Below, piece after piece: positions 56,197-64,000 of a stretch of 64,000 bases of DNA. Source of the DNA: Chlorobiota bacterium. Its GTDB lineage: Bacteria; Bacteroidota; Ignavibacteria; OLB7. A program made the translations under genes and the position numbers. The stretch is taken from assembly GCA_028287785.1 (NCBI GenBank), contig JAQBOZ010000011.1, forward strand, positions 1-64,000, given 5' to 3'. The stretch's first letter is position 1. Each line of letters begins with the position of its first letter. Below the pieces are notes generated by a model. It was not told where the DNA came from. It saw only the letters and a list, made by a program, of their open reading frames with translations, and searched no databases.

Positions 56197-56316
56197 TTAG
56201 AACATCTTGCCAAGGAGCCAGTAGATCAGAATGAAGACGACGATCGTGCCGAAGCATCCAAGGCCCGCCTTCTTTGCTCCCCAGCCGGCGAGCAGTGTGC
56301 GAAAAAGATCACGCAT
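56197..56316 (-). CDS. 39-residue single-helix membrane protein
   Basis: The ATG at 56316 is preceded by GGGAG 8 nt upstream. The product starts MRDLFRTLLAGWGAKKAG, continues LGCFGTIVVFILIYWLLGKMF and stops with TAA at 56197-56199. One membrane helix follows a basic Gly/Lys segment (positive-inside, so N-terminus cytosolic). I recall similar very short GWGAKK-type proteins in Bacteroidota, function unknown. It is easily missed because of its length. Confidence 0.7.
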   Translation of the reverse strand: MRDLFRTLLAGWGAKKAGLGCFGTIVVFILIYWLLGKMF

Positions 56317-56455
56317 GATAGTATCTCCCGAATATTGAAATGCCTGACATCACTTTGATGGTCCGCAAAAGAGGAACAGGCAAAGAGCGCGCCGTTTTTT
56401 TCGGTGGGTGCAATGGGGATGCGGGATGTCGCCGGCCACCGCCGTATTGCCGGGA

Positions 56456-56758
56456 GGTAGTGACTCAATTTGAATCCAGCCCTCCGGTTGACAGCGCAAT
56501 GATCCATCGACGCTCCTCTCTTCATTCTTCAAGCTCCGTCAGGAGCGCCCCGGTTGTAGTACTACCACACCTCCCATGATTCCAAGCTCCAGAGGAGCGT
56601 ACCATCTTTGTATGCCGGCGGAATGGTACGCTCCTCTGGAGCTTGAGCGGAGAACGGAGGGATTGTTGCTACAACCGGCACGCCCCGATGGGGCTGGGAA
56701 GACCGATGCCGGATATGACTCTGAGCATCATCCACAGCATCCCAAACTGAGTCACGAC
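56456..56758. mobile_element. MITE-like element, full copy B3
   Basis: 303 bp, termini GGTAGTGACTC / GAGTCACGAC. Flanks TTGCCGGGA (56447-56455) and CCGCCGGGA (56759-56767) agree at 7 of 9 positions, a partly decayed target duplication. Internal arms CCGGTTGTAG / CTACAACCGG and hairpins GCTCC-AGA-GGAGC, GCTCC-TCT-GGAGC. The element is inverted relative to copies B1 and B2. The 660-bp gap between 56316 and 56977 contains this and nothing else recognised. Confidence 0.85.
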
Positions 56759-56976
56759 CCGCCGGGAGACAGGCTTGTCCGTATCGGCGATCGGTGGTAT
56801 ACTTGACGCGGTTTTTCCACGATCGTCTCTTCCGGCCGCAACGCCATTTCCGTTCGGGTGAGGGGCATTCCTCTTTCCTTCCGCCCGCGTGGCGTTCGAA
56901 TTGTCATCGGGCAATGAGGGCCATCTTCCATGGGACGATCAGATTGTTCGATCACTATTCCTCAGGAGCATCGTCA

Positions 56977-57225
56977 ATGCAGGAGCCCCCGTACAACCCG
57001 GACGAGAGCAGATCGCTGTATCAGGATGAAGAGGCGTCCCCCGTGCGCCGGAAGATGTCGTCGGATGTATGGATCGGGCTGGCGATGATCGTGGCGGGGC
57101 TGGTGGTAACGATGGTAAGCTACGCCGCCGCAAGCTCGGGCTCCGGCGGTGGGAGATATATGATAACGTTCGGCCTCTTCATCTTCGGCATCATCAGGGT
57201 GGTGCGGGGTTTGTCCTCGCGCTGA
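56977..57225 (+). CDS. Small two-helix membrane protein
   Basis: 82 residues from the ATG at 56977 with AGGAG about 10 nt upstream. A charged, Tyr/Glu-rich cytosolic N-terminus (PPYNPDESRSLYQDEEASP) is followed by two helices, VWIGLAMIVAGLVVTMVSYAA and YMITFGLFIFGIIRVVRGL, joined by a Ser/Gly loop. No family recognised. Confidence 0.65.
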   Translation: MQEPPYNPDESRSLYQDEEASPVRRKMSSDVWIGLAMIVAGLVVTMVSYAAASSGSGGGRYMITFGLFIFGIIRVVRGLSSR

Positions 57226-57376
57226 TCCTCCTTCCATCGCGACGGCATGGTGCCCGAGAGAGCCTCCGCCGCGTGACTTATCCCGCAATCATACTGTCGC
57301 GCGCGCGATCGGGGTTATCCATGCCGATAGTCCGCTCGCATATCGCTTCGTCCCGCCGTAGCTCACACCTCGAACG

Positions 57377-58129
57377 ATGAACATCGATACCCCTTCCGAA
57401 CCGCGATTCCTCTCCGCCGAATGGAGATATCTGGCGATGCTCAATTACGAGATCGATCCGGCGCTCCTCCGGTCGCATGTGCCATATGGTTGCGAGCTCG
57501 ACTCGTGGAACGGGCGGACATTCGCCAGCATGGTCGGGTTCCGCTTTGTCCGCACCCGCGTGCTGGGGATACCCATTCCCGGCCACACCGATTTCGACGA
57601 GGTCAATCTCCGGTTCTACGTCCGGCGGAAGGGGGAGGAGGGATGGCGGCGCGGCGTGGTGTTTATCAGGGAGATCGTCCCGAGGTTCGCGATTGCCCGG
57701 CTGGCGCGGCTTCTCTACAACGAGCAGTATGTCTCGATGCCGATGCGTCACCGGATCGATATCGAGAATGGAACGCTGGTCCCGGAGGGGAGCGCGGAAT
57801 ACTCCTGGCGCTTCCAGGGCGCGTGGAACCGGCTCGCGGTGAAGAGCACGGGGCCCGCCCGTCCGGCGGAACCGGGATCGGAGGAGGAGTTTATCACCGA
57901 GCATTACTGGGGTTATTCGGCGCAGCGGGATGGCGGATCGGTGGAGTACAGGGTGATGCATCCCTCCTGGAATATCTGGCAGGTATCGCGGGCCGAACTC
58001 GAATGCGATATCCCCGCCATCTACGGCGATGAATTCCGCGAGGCGCTCTCCGGCACCCCCAGTTCCGCCTTCCTTGCCGATGGCTCCGCTATCTCCGTCC
58101 ATATGGGGAAGCGCATCAGGCGCCCATAG
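57377..58129 (+). CDS. DUF2071 (YqjF-like) family protein
   Basis: 250 residues. Family pattern: FLSAEWRYLAMLNYEIDPALL near the start, SHVPYGCELDSWNGRTFASMVGF, then VNLRFYVRR, RGVVFIREIVPRFAIARLARLLYNE and EHYWGYSAQRDGGSVEYRVMHP. Soluble, acetoacetate-decarboxylase-like beta fold is expected. The biological role of the family is not known. Confidence 0.88.
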   Translation: MNIDTPSEPRFLSAEWRYLAMLNYEIDPALLRSHVPYGCELDSWNGRTFASMVGFRFVRTRVLGIPIPGHTDFDEVNLRFYVRRKGEEGWRRGVVFIREIVPRFAIARLARLLYNEQYVSMPMRHRIDIENGTLVPEGSAEYSWRFQGAWNRLAVKSTGPARPAEPGSEEEFITEHYWGYSAQRDGGSVEYRVMHPSWNIWQVSRAELECDIPAIYGDEFREALSGTPSSAFLADGSAISVHMGKRIRRP

Positions 58130-58269
58130 GAACGCCTGTTCCCGGAGCGGCCGGATATCGGACCGTTACGGGGCATTCTTTGGGAAGCTCTTATATTCCG
58201 GCTGGTCTACCGGCGATTGGGGGAACTCCCTCGCATGCCGGCTCTCTTTCTGGATTACCGATATCATCA

Positions 58270-59037
58270 ATGAAAAAATCGATCGCGCGATTCGTCCGGC
58301 CGCTCCTCAGGAGCTACGGGCTCGATATCGTACGTTTTGATCAGCGGAAGCAGGGGCTTCCCATAGATTTCTCCGAGGAGGATGCCGTTATCGTCGCGGC
58401 CGTGCAGCCGTACACGATGACCGGCGCCGAGCGGGTCTACGCGCTTGTGCAGGCCGTCCGTTACGTGGTGGCGAACAATATCCCGGGGGCCATTGTGGAA
58501 TGTGGCGTCTGGAAGGGAGGATCGATGATGGCGGTCGCGATGGCCCTTGTAAAGCTTGGCGTTTCCGACCGCGATCTCTATCTCTACGATACGTTCGAGG
58601 GGATGACCGCGCCGGGCGATGTCGACGTTTCCCATCAGGGGAACAGGGCGACCGAGATGTTCGAGGGGAAGAAGACGGGGGAGGATTCCTCGGACTGGTG
58701 CAATGCCTCGATCGAGGAGGTGAAAGGGACGCTCCTTTCCACCGGCTATCCGGCGGAGCGCATCCATTTCGTGAAGGGGAAGGTGGAGGATACGATCCCC
58801 GAGGTGGCGCCGGAGACGATCGCGATTCTGCGGCTGGATACCGACTGGTATGAGTCCACCCGGCACGAGCTTCAGCATCTCTATCCCAGAATAAGCCGGG
58901 GAGGGGCGCTGGTTCTTGACGATTACGGCCACTGGCTTGGATCGCGCCAGGCAACCGATGAATATATCGCGCAGCACAGCCTTCCCATCCTCCTCAATCG
59001 CATCGATTATTCGGGTCGCATCGGGCTGAAGCTGTAG
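58270..59037 (+). CDS. TylF/MycF-family O-methyltransferase
   Basis: 255 residues from the ATG at 58270 (MKKSIARFVRPLLRSYGLDI). TylF hallmarks: AIVECGVWKGGSMMAVAMAL for SAM binding, LYLYDTFEGMTAPGDVD, ILRLDTDWYESTRHELQHLYPR with metal-ligand Asp residues, and GGALVLDDYGHW. These Mg-dependent enzymes methylate sugar hydroxyls in antibiotics or polysaccharides. With no biosynthetic cluster nearby, a surface-glycan substrate is as likely as any. Confidence 0.9.
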   Translation: MKKSIARFVRPLLRSYGLDIVRFDQRKQGLPIDFSEEDAVIVAAVQPYTMTGAERVYALVQAVRYVVANNIPGAIVECGVWKGGSMMAVAMALVKLGVSDRDLYLYDTFEGMTAPGDVDVSHQGNRATEMFEGKKTGEDSSDWCNASIEEVKGTLLSTGYPAERIHFVKGKVEDTIPEVAPETIAILRLDTDWYESTRHELQHLYPRISRGGALVLDDYGHWLGSRQATDEYIAQHSLPILLNRIDYSGRIGLKL

Positions 59038-59083
59038 ATGCCGGTGAAGATGCGGCGCCGCGGGCGTTATCACCGTGTCCCGC

Positions 59084-59116
59084 GGCCGGCGCGCGTTTCC
59101 CGATCGCGCGCCGGCC
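59084..59116. other. Perfect 12-bp GC stem-loop
   Basis: GGCCGGCGCGCG (59084-59095) and CGCGCGCCGGCC (59105-59116), 9-nt loop TTTCCCGAT. It lies 47 nt after the methyltransferase stop. No T-run follows. A terminator or an mRNA-stabilising structure is plausible. Confidence 0.5.
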
Positions 59117-59238
59117 GGAATGGGCAGTTGGCCCATAAGCGCGATGTTCGATTCCGTCGCGTTCCATGACCGTTCAATCGAGTTCGATGATTCCCCGTGA
59201 TATCTCGGTCGCCGGCATCTCACACCTGATATTTCCTT

Positions 59239-61872
59239 ATGACCATGATCCGCTTCCATTGCTCCTCTCTGTCGCGATCCGGCCCCCTGCTCCTTCTTAT
59301 CGCCATGGTTCTCCTGCCGCTCCACGCGCTCCATGCCCAGGACGCGCATCGCCGGGAGGTGCGGACCCTTCACGATGAGCGGCTCAACAGGGAGGATGAC
59401 GCGGAGTTCCGGGAGGGGCGGGAGGCGTGGATACGCTCCATGCATCGCGCCGAGCCGGGATTGAACTGGGAGGTTGTGAACAGGGAAGTTCGGATGGCGC
59501 GGCAGGCGGAGCTTGCGCGGATGCGGGATGAGAAGTACAGGTCAGGGGAGATGCGGCCCAGCCTGCTGGAGGCCGATACGGTCGGCGGCATCCTTCGCGG
59601 TCACTGGGTGGAGCGGGGGAGCAACAACCTGGCCGGGAGCATGGCAACGGCCGATGTCGATTTCGAGCGCGGCCAGATCTACGCAGCCTCCGCCGGAGGA
59701 AATATCTGGCGCGGGACGCTGGACGGGAAGAACTGGACATGCCTCAACAACGCCATGAACTTCCCCGGCGTCAGGCTGGTCAGGATCATGAAGAACGATT
59801 CGCTCCGCCGCATTCTGGTGGTCACCGGGGGCTCCGCCATCTACTATTCCGACAACGACGGCTCCACCTGGAACCGCTCCGACAGCCTGACGACGATAGC
59901 GCAGTGGGGATGGTTCACCCGTAGCGTGGTCGCCAGTGATCCCGGCCATACCATCTATGCGCTCGGCGTCGAATGGGACTACAAGCAGTGGAAATCGGTC
60001 TCCACGCTCTACCGCTCCACCGATCTGGGGCGCAGCTTCAGGAACATCGCCCGGTTCGATGACAACCGGGCCGATCTCTGGGGAGGCATCACCCCGGACT
60101 GCCCCATCTACCTCCTCTACGGCGATACGCTGGCGCGGGTCATGCCGAACGATTCCATCGTCACCATCTCCCCGAAGCTCGCCATCCCCGGCGGCAACGA
60201 CGCCATCGACAACTACATCCTGCTGGGACGCGATTCCCGCACGCTGATCCTCGACGTGATCCGGCACAACGTGTCGGAGATCTTCGCTTCCGGCGATGGC
60301 GGGAAAAGCTGGAGCAAACGTGGCTCGGTCGATGTCGTTCCCAACAAGAACGCGTTCGCCCTCTCCCTTTCCGATCCGAACGTGATGATCGCCGGCGGGG
60401 TGGAGGCGAAACGGACCAGCGATGGCGGCGCGACGTGGGAATCGGTCAACGGATGGGGGGAATATTATGGCGATCCCGGCACGAAGCTCCACGCCGATAT
60501 CCAGGCCGTGACGGTCTTCCGGACGCCGGCCAACGGCGAGCTGATGCTGATCTCCAACGACGGCGGCATCTACCGGTCCGATGATATCGCCATGAGCGTA
60601 AACAATATCTCGCTGGAGGGGCTTGGCGTCAGCCAGTACTACAGCACCTACACCTGCCGGGCGGACACGAACTTCATCTACGTGGGGAGCCAGGATCAGG
60701 GCTTCCAGCGTTCGCTGAGCCTTGGCGCGGGGCGGTTCGATTTCGAGCAGACGATCAGCGGCGATTACGGCCATATCACCAGCGGCAACGGCGGCCAGAG
60801 CATCTGGACGGTCTATCCCGGCTTCGCGATGTACTACGATTCGCTGACCATCAGCACGCGCGCGAAGTTCTGGCAGTTCACCTGCAAGGGGCAGCTCTGG
60901 ATGCCGCCGATCCTTGCCGATACCAGAAGCCCGAACGTGGCGTATCTGGCCGGCGGGAGCAACGACAGCGGCGCGTACATCTATCGCCTGGTCGCGGGGG
61001 ATGATTCGATCACGCCGGGGCGGTTGCCGCACGATTTCTCCGGCGGCATGCCGAACGTCAACATCACCTCCCTGGGGATCTCCCCGATCGACCCGAACCA
61101 CCGCTACGTCATGACCAGCGACGGCGGCTTTCACCATACCAGCGGCGGTGTCGATGGCGTCTGGCAGCGCACCGACTCCTTCAACGTTCCGGGATCGCAC
61201 TACTTCTACGGGGCCTGCATCCTTCCGTCGCCGGTGAAGAAGGGGCGCGTCTACATCGCCGGCAGCGGCTACTCCAACCCCGCCGTCTACGTCACGAACG
61301 ATGACGGCGTCACCTTCGACACGATGAACGTGGGGCTGCCGAAGACGCTTGTCCTGGAGCTGGCCGGAACCCCGGATGATCGATTTCTTTTTGCCGCCAC
61401 CGATGCCGGGCCGTATGTCTATATCGCATCGCGCGGCCGCTGGTATTCCGCCGCCGGCCTCGATGCGCCGGCGCAGACCTACTGGTGCGTCGATTATGTG
61501 CCGGAGTTGAAGACCGCGCGGTTCGGCACCTACGGGCGCGGCCTCTGGGATTTTACGATCGATGAGTTCCCGGCCGGCGTGGAGACTGCATCGGCCCCGC
61601 TCGGGCTTCAGCTTTCGGCCGAGCCGAACATCGTTACCGATGGGACCACGATCTCCCTGACGATGCCGCGTTCCGGCCATGCCACGCTCCGCGTCTACGA
61701 TATCACCGGCCGCGTGGTCTCCGAGTTGAACGACGGCGATCTCCCCGGCGGGACGCACCGGTTCCAGTGGGACGGGACCGCGCACGGCCACCGTCTCCCC
61801 GCCGGGACATATCTCTGCAGCGCGGGGGCGTTCGGCAGCGCGACATTTACCCGGCTTACGCTGGTCCGTTGA
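59239..61872 (+). CDS. T9SS-exported sortilin-like propeller protein, second type
   Basis: 877 residues; signal peptide 1-34 (ends PLHALHA-QD). A ~110-residue charged N-terminal region is followed by BNR/VPS10-like repeats (AIYYSDNDGSTWNRSD, TLYRSTDLGRSFRNIA, IFASGDGGKSWSKRG, GIYRSDDIAM, VYVTNDDGVTFDTM). The last ~80 residues are FlgD/T9SS type-A-like (TLRVYDITGRVVSELNDG ... HRLPAGTYLCSAGAFG). It shares architecture but little direct sequence with the protein at 13355-16147. Secreted or surface-displayed; ligand unknown. Confidence 0.85.
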   Translation: MTMIRFHCSSLSRSGPLLLLIAMVLLPLHALHAQDAHRREVRTLHDERLNREDDAEFREGREAWIRSMHRAEPGLNWEVVNREVRMARQAELARMRDEKYRSGEMRPSLLEADTVGGILRGHWVERGSNNLAGSMATADVDFERGQIYAASAGGNIWRGTLDGKNWTCLNNAMNFPGVRLVRIMKNDSLRRILVVTGGSAIYYSDNDGSTWNRSDSLTTIAQWGWFTRSVVASDPGHTIYALGVEWDYKQWKSVSTLYRSTDLGRSFRNIARFDDNRADLWGGITPDCPIYLLYGDTLARVMPNDSIVTISPKLAIPGGNDAIDNYILLGRDSRTLILDVIRHNVSEIFASGDGGKSWSKRGSVDVVPNKNAFALSLSDPNVMIAGGVEAKRTSDGGATWESVNGWGEYYGDPGTKLHADIQAVTVFRTPANGELMLISNDGGIYRSDDIAMSVNNISLEGLGVSQYYSTYTCRADTNFIYVGSQDQGFQRSLSLGAGRFDFEQTISGDYGHITSGNGGQSIWTVYPGFAMYYDSLTISTRAKFWQFTCKGQLWMPPILADTRSPNVAYLAGGSNDSGAYIYRLVAGDDSITPGRLPHDFSGGMPNVNITSLGISPIDPNHRYVMTSDGGFHHTSGGVDGVWQRTDSFNVPGSHYFYGACILPSPVKKGRVYIAGSGYSNPAVYVTNDDGVTFDTMNVGLPKTLVLELAGTPDDRFLFAATDAGPYVYIASRGRWYSAAGLDAPAQTYWCVDYVPELKTARFGTYGRGLWDFTIDEFPAGVETASAPLGLQLSAEPNIVTDGTTISLTMPRSGHATLRVYDITGRVVSELNDGDLPGGTHRFQWDGTAHGHRLPAGTYLCSAGAFGSATFTRLTLVR

Positions 61873-61992
61873 GCGGCGGCCGCCGGGGGTAACTTCCGGG
61901 GGTCGTTCTGCATTGGAACTGATGGCGGCACGGAAGGTTCGCCTGCGGGAGACCTGCCGGCGCCTGTAATGACCGACACCACGGGAGACTGG

Positions 61993-62688
61993 ATGACCGA
62001 GCCCGATTACACCGGCTATACGTTCGAAGAGCTTCACGATGTGGCGAGACGCATCAACCGCTCGGAATTTCCGGAGAGGTACGCGAGGATCGAGGAGGAG
62101 ATTGCCCGGCGATATCGCCTGCGCGATGAGCTTCCGCCGCCATCGGGTCGCAGGCCGGCGCGGGGCGAGCCGGGCCCCGTTTCCTCGAAAGCGCTTCCTC
62201 CCGAGAATTCCGGTGCTCCGGTCAGGCGGCGCAGCGGGGAGCTGGTGATTCGAATGATCGCGGGGGTCGAGATCGCGATAGGGTGTATCGATATTCTCAG
62301 GCTGCTGATCGGAGGATCCAATCCGCTCCTTGCCAATGTCATGGTATCGGTCACGGCCATCGCGGCGGCTGCCTCCATCCTTGCCGGCGCCCTGCTCTGG
62401 GGATATCGCCGGGCCGGAGTCATGGTGAGCATCATGGTGCTTCTCCTTCAGATCCCGTTCTTCTACACCCGCTCGATGGGGCTGTATGTCATCGATACCA
62501 TCTTCAGTGTTCCGCTCCGGCTTGGGAGGCTGGCGGGTGGCGGTCAGGATGTCGGCGGTTTTCTCGGCATGAACGTTCTGGCCGCCGGAACCCTGTTTCT
62601 GATCTTCAGATTCGGGCGGAACCTTGATGAAATCCGTCACCGGGCGGCCCCTGATGGTGACGATGATGACGCGGCGGCGGCTGTATGA
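61993..62688 (+). CDS. Membrane protein with N-terminal DVxxxIxxxxxPER motif
   Basis: 231 residues from the ATG at 61993, which has GGAG 5 nt upstream; an earlier ATG at 61969 lacks one. The N-terminal ~35 residues (YTFEELHDVARRINRSEFPERY, then ARIEEEIARR) form a helical motif seen ahead of membrane domains in many bacteria. A Pro/Arg linker is followed by four helices (VEIAIGCIDILRLLIGG, VSVTAIAAAASILAGALLWG, VMVSIMVLLLQIPFFY, LAAGTLFLIFRF) and an acidic Asp/Ala tail. Function unknown. Confidence 0.7.
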   Translation: MTEPDYTGYTFEELHDVARRINRSEFPERYARIEEEIARRYRLRDELPPPSGRRPARGEPGPVSSKALPPENSGAPVRRRSGELVIRMIAGVEIAIGCIDILRLLIGGSNPLLANVMVSVTAIAAAASILAGALLWGYRRAGVMVSIMVLLLQIPFFYTRSMGLYVIDTIFSVPLRLGRLAGGGQDVGGFLGMNVLAAGTLFLIFRFGRNLDEIRHRAAPDGDDDDAAAAV

Positions 62689-63003
62689 TCATTCGATAAT
62701 TCCCATCGCGCTCATTTTTTTCCGTGGAAGTGAGCGCTATCGGGGCGATATTCCCCAATCAGCCCATGCTCCATCGGCCATCCCGGCCATATCGCGGGAC
62801 CATGATGGGCCTGGCGCTGTCCACGGCGGCGTTTCCGGGGGGCAATCCGAAGCGCTGCATGACCGTGGCGCCTTCCGGTCAGGAGAGTCTGTCAACCACC
62901 GGGAGCCATCCCGAGCCAATTCCCGCATCTCCTCTGTAGCGTCCCGCTACATGTACAAATCGGTTCCAATTCGAACTCCTCACTTTTTACCAGGAGCAAT
63001 TAC
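62689..63003. promoter_or_regulatory. Leader of the cyclopropane-fatty-acid synthase gene
   Basis: 315 bp without a gene. Contains a 7-bp perfect hairpin TGTAGCG-TCC-CGCTACA at 62935-62951 and the ribosome binding site AGGAG (62992-62996), 7 nt before the next ATG. The hairpin lies ~55 nt from the start and could be an operator or mRNA structure. Confidence 0.4.
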
Positions 63004-64000
63004 ATGGCCTATGATGCCACAAATCCGATCGTGCCGAAAAAACCGGGAATCGAATCTCGCTACCGCAGCAGGCAGGTACCGATAACGACTTTCATCGAAG
63101 ATTATATCGACGGACGGGTCGATCTTTCGGTCGACTTCCGCGATTTTCTCAACCAGAGAAATAAATTCATCAAGTATGCTCTGGTCGCCGACCATCTGAA
63201 GTTCATCGTTACGCGCTTCATCCCCGAGATCACCATTCACTCGAAAGAGCAGGATGAGCGTATCGTGCGCGATCACTACGATCGCGGCAACGATTTCTTC
63301 GCCAGCTTCCTTGGCGACCGGATGGTGTATACATCGGCATTTTTCAAGACCGGTGAGGAGGATCTGGAGACGGCGCAGGATCAGAAGATGGATCTGGTCT
63401 GCCGGAAAATCCAGATGGAGCGTGGCGAGCGCCACCTCGATATCGGCTGCGGATGGGGAACGCTGGTGATGCACGCCGCGCGCGATTTCGGCACCGACAG
63501 CACCGGCGTCACGCTGGCGCAGGACGGCACCGATTATGGCAACGCGCAGATAGCCCGTGCCGGCGTCTCCGATCACGCGCGGATTATCCGCTCCGATTAT
63601 CGCGATATCCCGAACACGAAATTCGACAAGATCACATGCCTCGAAATGGCGGAGCATGTCGGCATCAAGAACTTTCTGAAATTCATGAAGCAGATCAGCG
63701 GTCTGCTGGAGGATGACGGGCTGTTCTATCTTCAGATCGCGGGCCTCCGCGCCAGGACCGGAATGTTCTCCGGCCTGAACATGGAGGATATCGTCTGGGG
63801 TCTGTTCATGAGCAAGTATATTTTCCCCGGCGCCGATGCCAGCATGCCGCTCAGCTTCGTCGTGAAAAATCTCGAGAAGGCCGGCTTCGAAATTCACAGC
63901 GTGGAAAATGTCGGCATTCATTATTCCCGCACCATCGATCTCTGGTACGACAACTGGATGCGGAACAAGAGCGTCATCGTCAACAAGTACGGCGAGCGCT
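63004..64000 (+). CDS. cfa: Cyclopropane-fatty-acyl-phospholipid synthase, C-terminus outside window
   Basis: 332 codons are present from the ATG at 63004 (MAYDATNPIVPKKPG) before the window ends. Family features: VRDHYDRGNDFFASFLGDRMVYTSAFF, the SAM loop HLDIGCGWGTLVMHAA, GVTLAQDGTDYG, ITCLEMAEHVGIKNF, and a helical C-terminal part (NVGIHYSRTIDLWYDNW). The enzyme adds a methylene bridge from SAM to unsaturated phospholipid acyl chains at the membrane; related family members make other methyl-branched lipids. Most of the catalytic domain is here; roughly the last 60-80 residues are missing. Confidence 0.9.
   Translation, partial: MAYDATNPIVPKKPGIESRYRSRQVPITTFIEDYIDGRVDLSVDFRDFLNQRNKFIKYALVADHLKFIVTRFIPEITIHSKEQDERIVRDHYDRGNDFFASFLGDRMVYTSAFFKTGEEDLETAQDQKMDLVCRKIQMERGERHLDIGCGWGTLVMHAARDFGTDSTGVTLAQDGTDYGNAQIARAGVSDHARIIRSDYRDIPNTKFDKITCLEMAEHVGIKNFLKFMKQISGLLEDDGLFYLQIAGLRARTGMFSGLNMEDIVWGLFMSKYIFPGADASMPLSFVVKNLEKAGFEIHSVENVGIHYSRTIDLWYDNWMRNKSVIVNKYGER

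Noticed and set aside
59542-62640. 1032-codon minus-strand frame over the second propeller gene
   Set aside because: It crosses two supported plus-strand genes, has His/Arg/Pro-rich composition and no recognisable domain.

Overview
The window is GC-rich bacterial chromosome. It most resembles an uncultured member of the Bacteroidota/Ignavibacteria/Kapabacteria side of the FCB group. Several large secreted proteins end in type IX secretion (T9SS) C-terminal sorting domains. There are Bacteroidota-style families (DUF4402, fasciclin lipoprotein, PNGase F-like glycosidase, TPR-LuxR regulator, ECF sigma/anti-sigma pair) and a few candidate TTG/TAnnTTTG-type promoters. The lineage is an inference from gene content. 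No rRNA, tRNA or CRISPR array was found.

Layout. 0-13 kb: end of a DUF4402 secreted protein, a TonB C-terminal-domain protein, DUF1990, a large GAF protein, lipoproteins, a DUF3179 membrane protein, two adjacent exported prolyl isomerases (FKBP-TPR and a T9SS-tagged cyclophilin), a TPR-LuxR regulator and a DUF2059 protein. 13-26 kb: a T9SS sortilin-like propeller protein, a 1373-residue membrane hybrid histidine kinase, a lipoprotein, and a 1320-residue VWA/WD40/ASH protein whose C-terminus looks like an outer-membrane barrel. 26-30 kb: a translationally coupled ECF sigma/anti-sigma pair in which the anti-sigma carries a T9SS-like tail, then a GNAT enzyme, a YfiT-type DinB protein and a small membrane protein. 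30-37 kb: the Hen1 and Pnkp RNA-repair genes with a soluble hybrid kinase between them. 37-46 kb: a fasciclin lipoprotein, a cupin, a four-gene run with two double-domain YbjQ proteins and a Tat-exported dienelactone hydrolase, and a PNGase F-like T9SS protein. 46-53.9 kb: a third hybrid kinase, a zinc-ribbon membrane protein, a GH15 glucoamylase and DUF1835. 53.9-57 kb: a sparse, less GC-rich stretch with small genes and repeats. 57-64 kb: DUF2071, a TylF-type methyltransferase, a second T9SS propeller protein, a membrane protein and the start of a cyclopropane-fatty-acid synthase.

The clearest coherent system is RNA repair (Hen1 plus Pnkp). Surface export is the other theme: four conventional T9SS-tagged cargos and one tagged anti-sigma factor. 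Three hybrid kinases have no response regulator with an output domain and no HPt protein beside them.

The least expected signals are not genes. (1) A roughly 300-bp MITE-like repeat has three full copies with terminal inverted repeats and about 9-bp target duplications, plus internal arms that covary between copies. (2) The palindrome GATATC looks strongly over-represented in genes and between them, in the manner of cyanobacterial HIP1. (3) A second short GC-rich palindromic repeat sits exactly at or inside gene ends.
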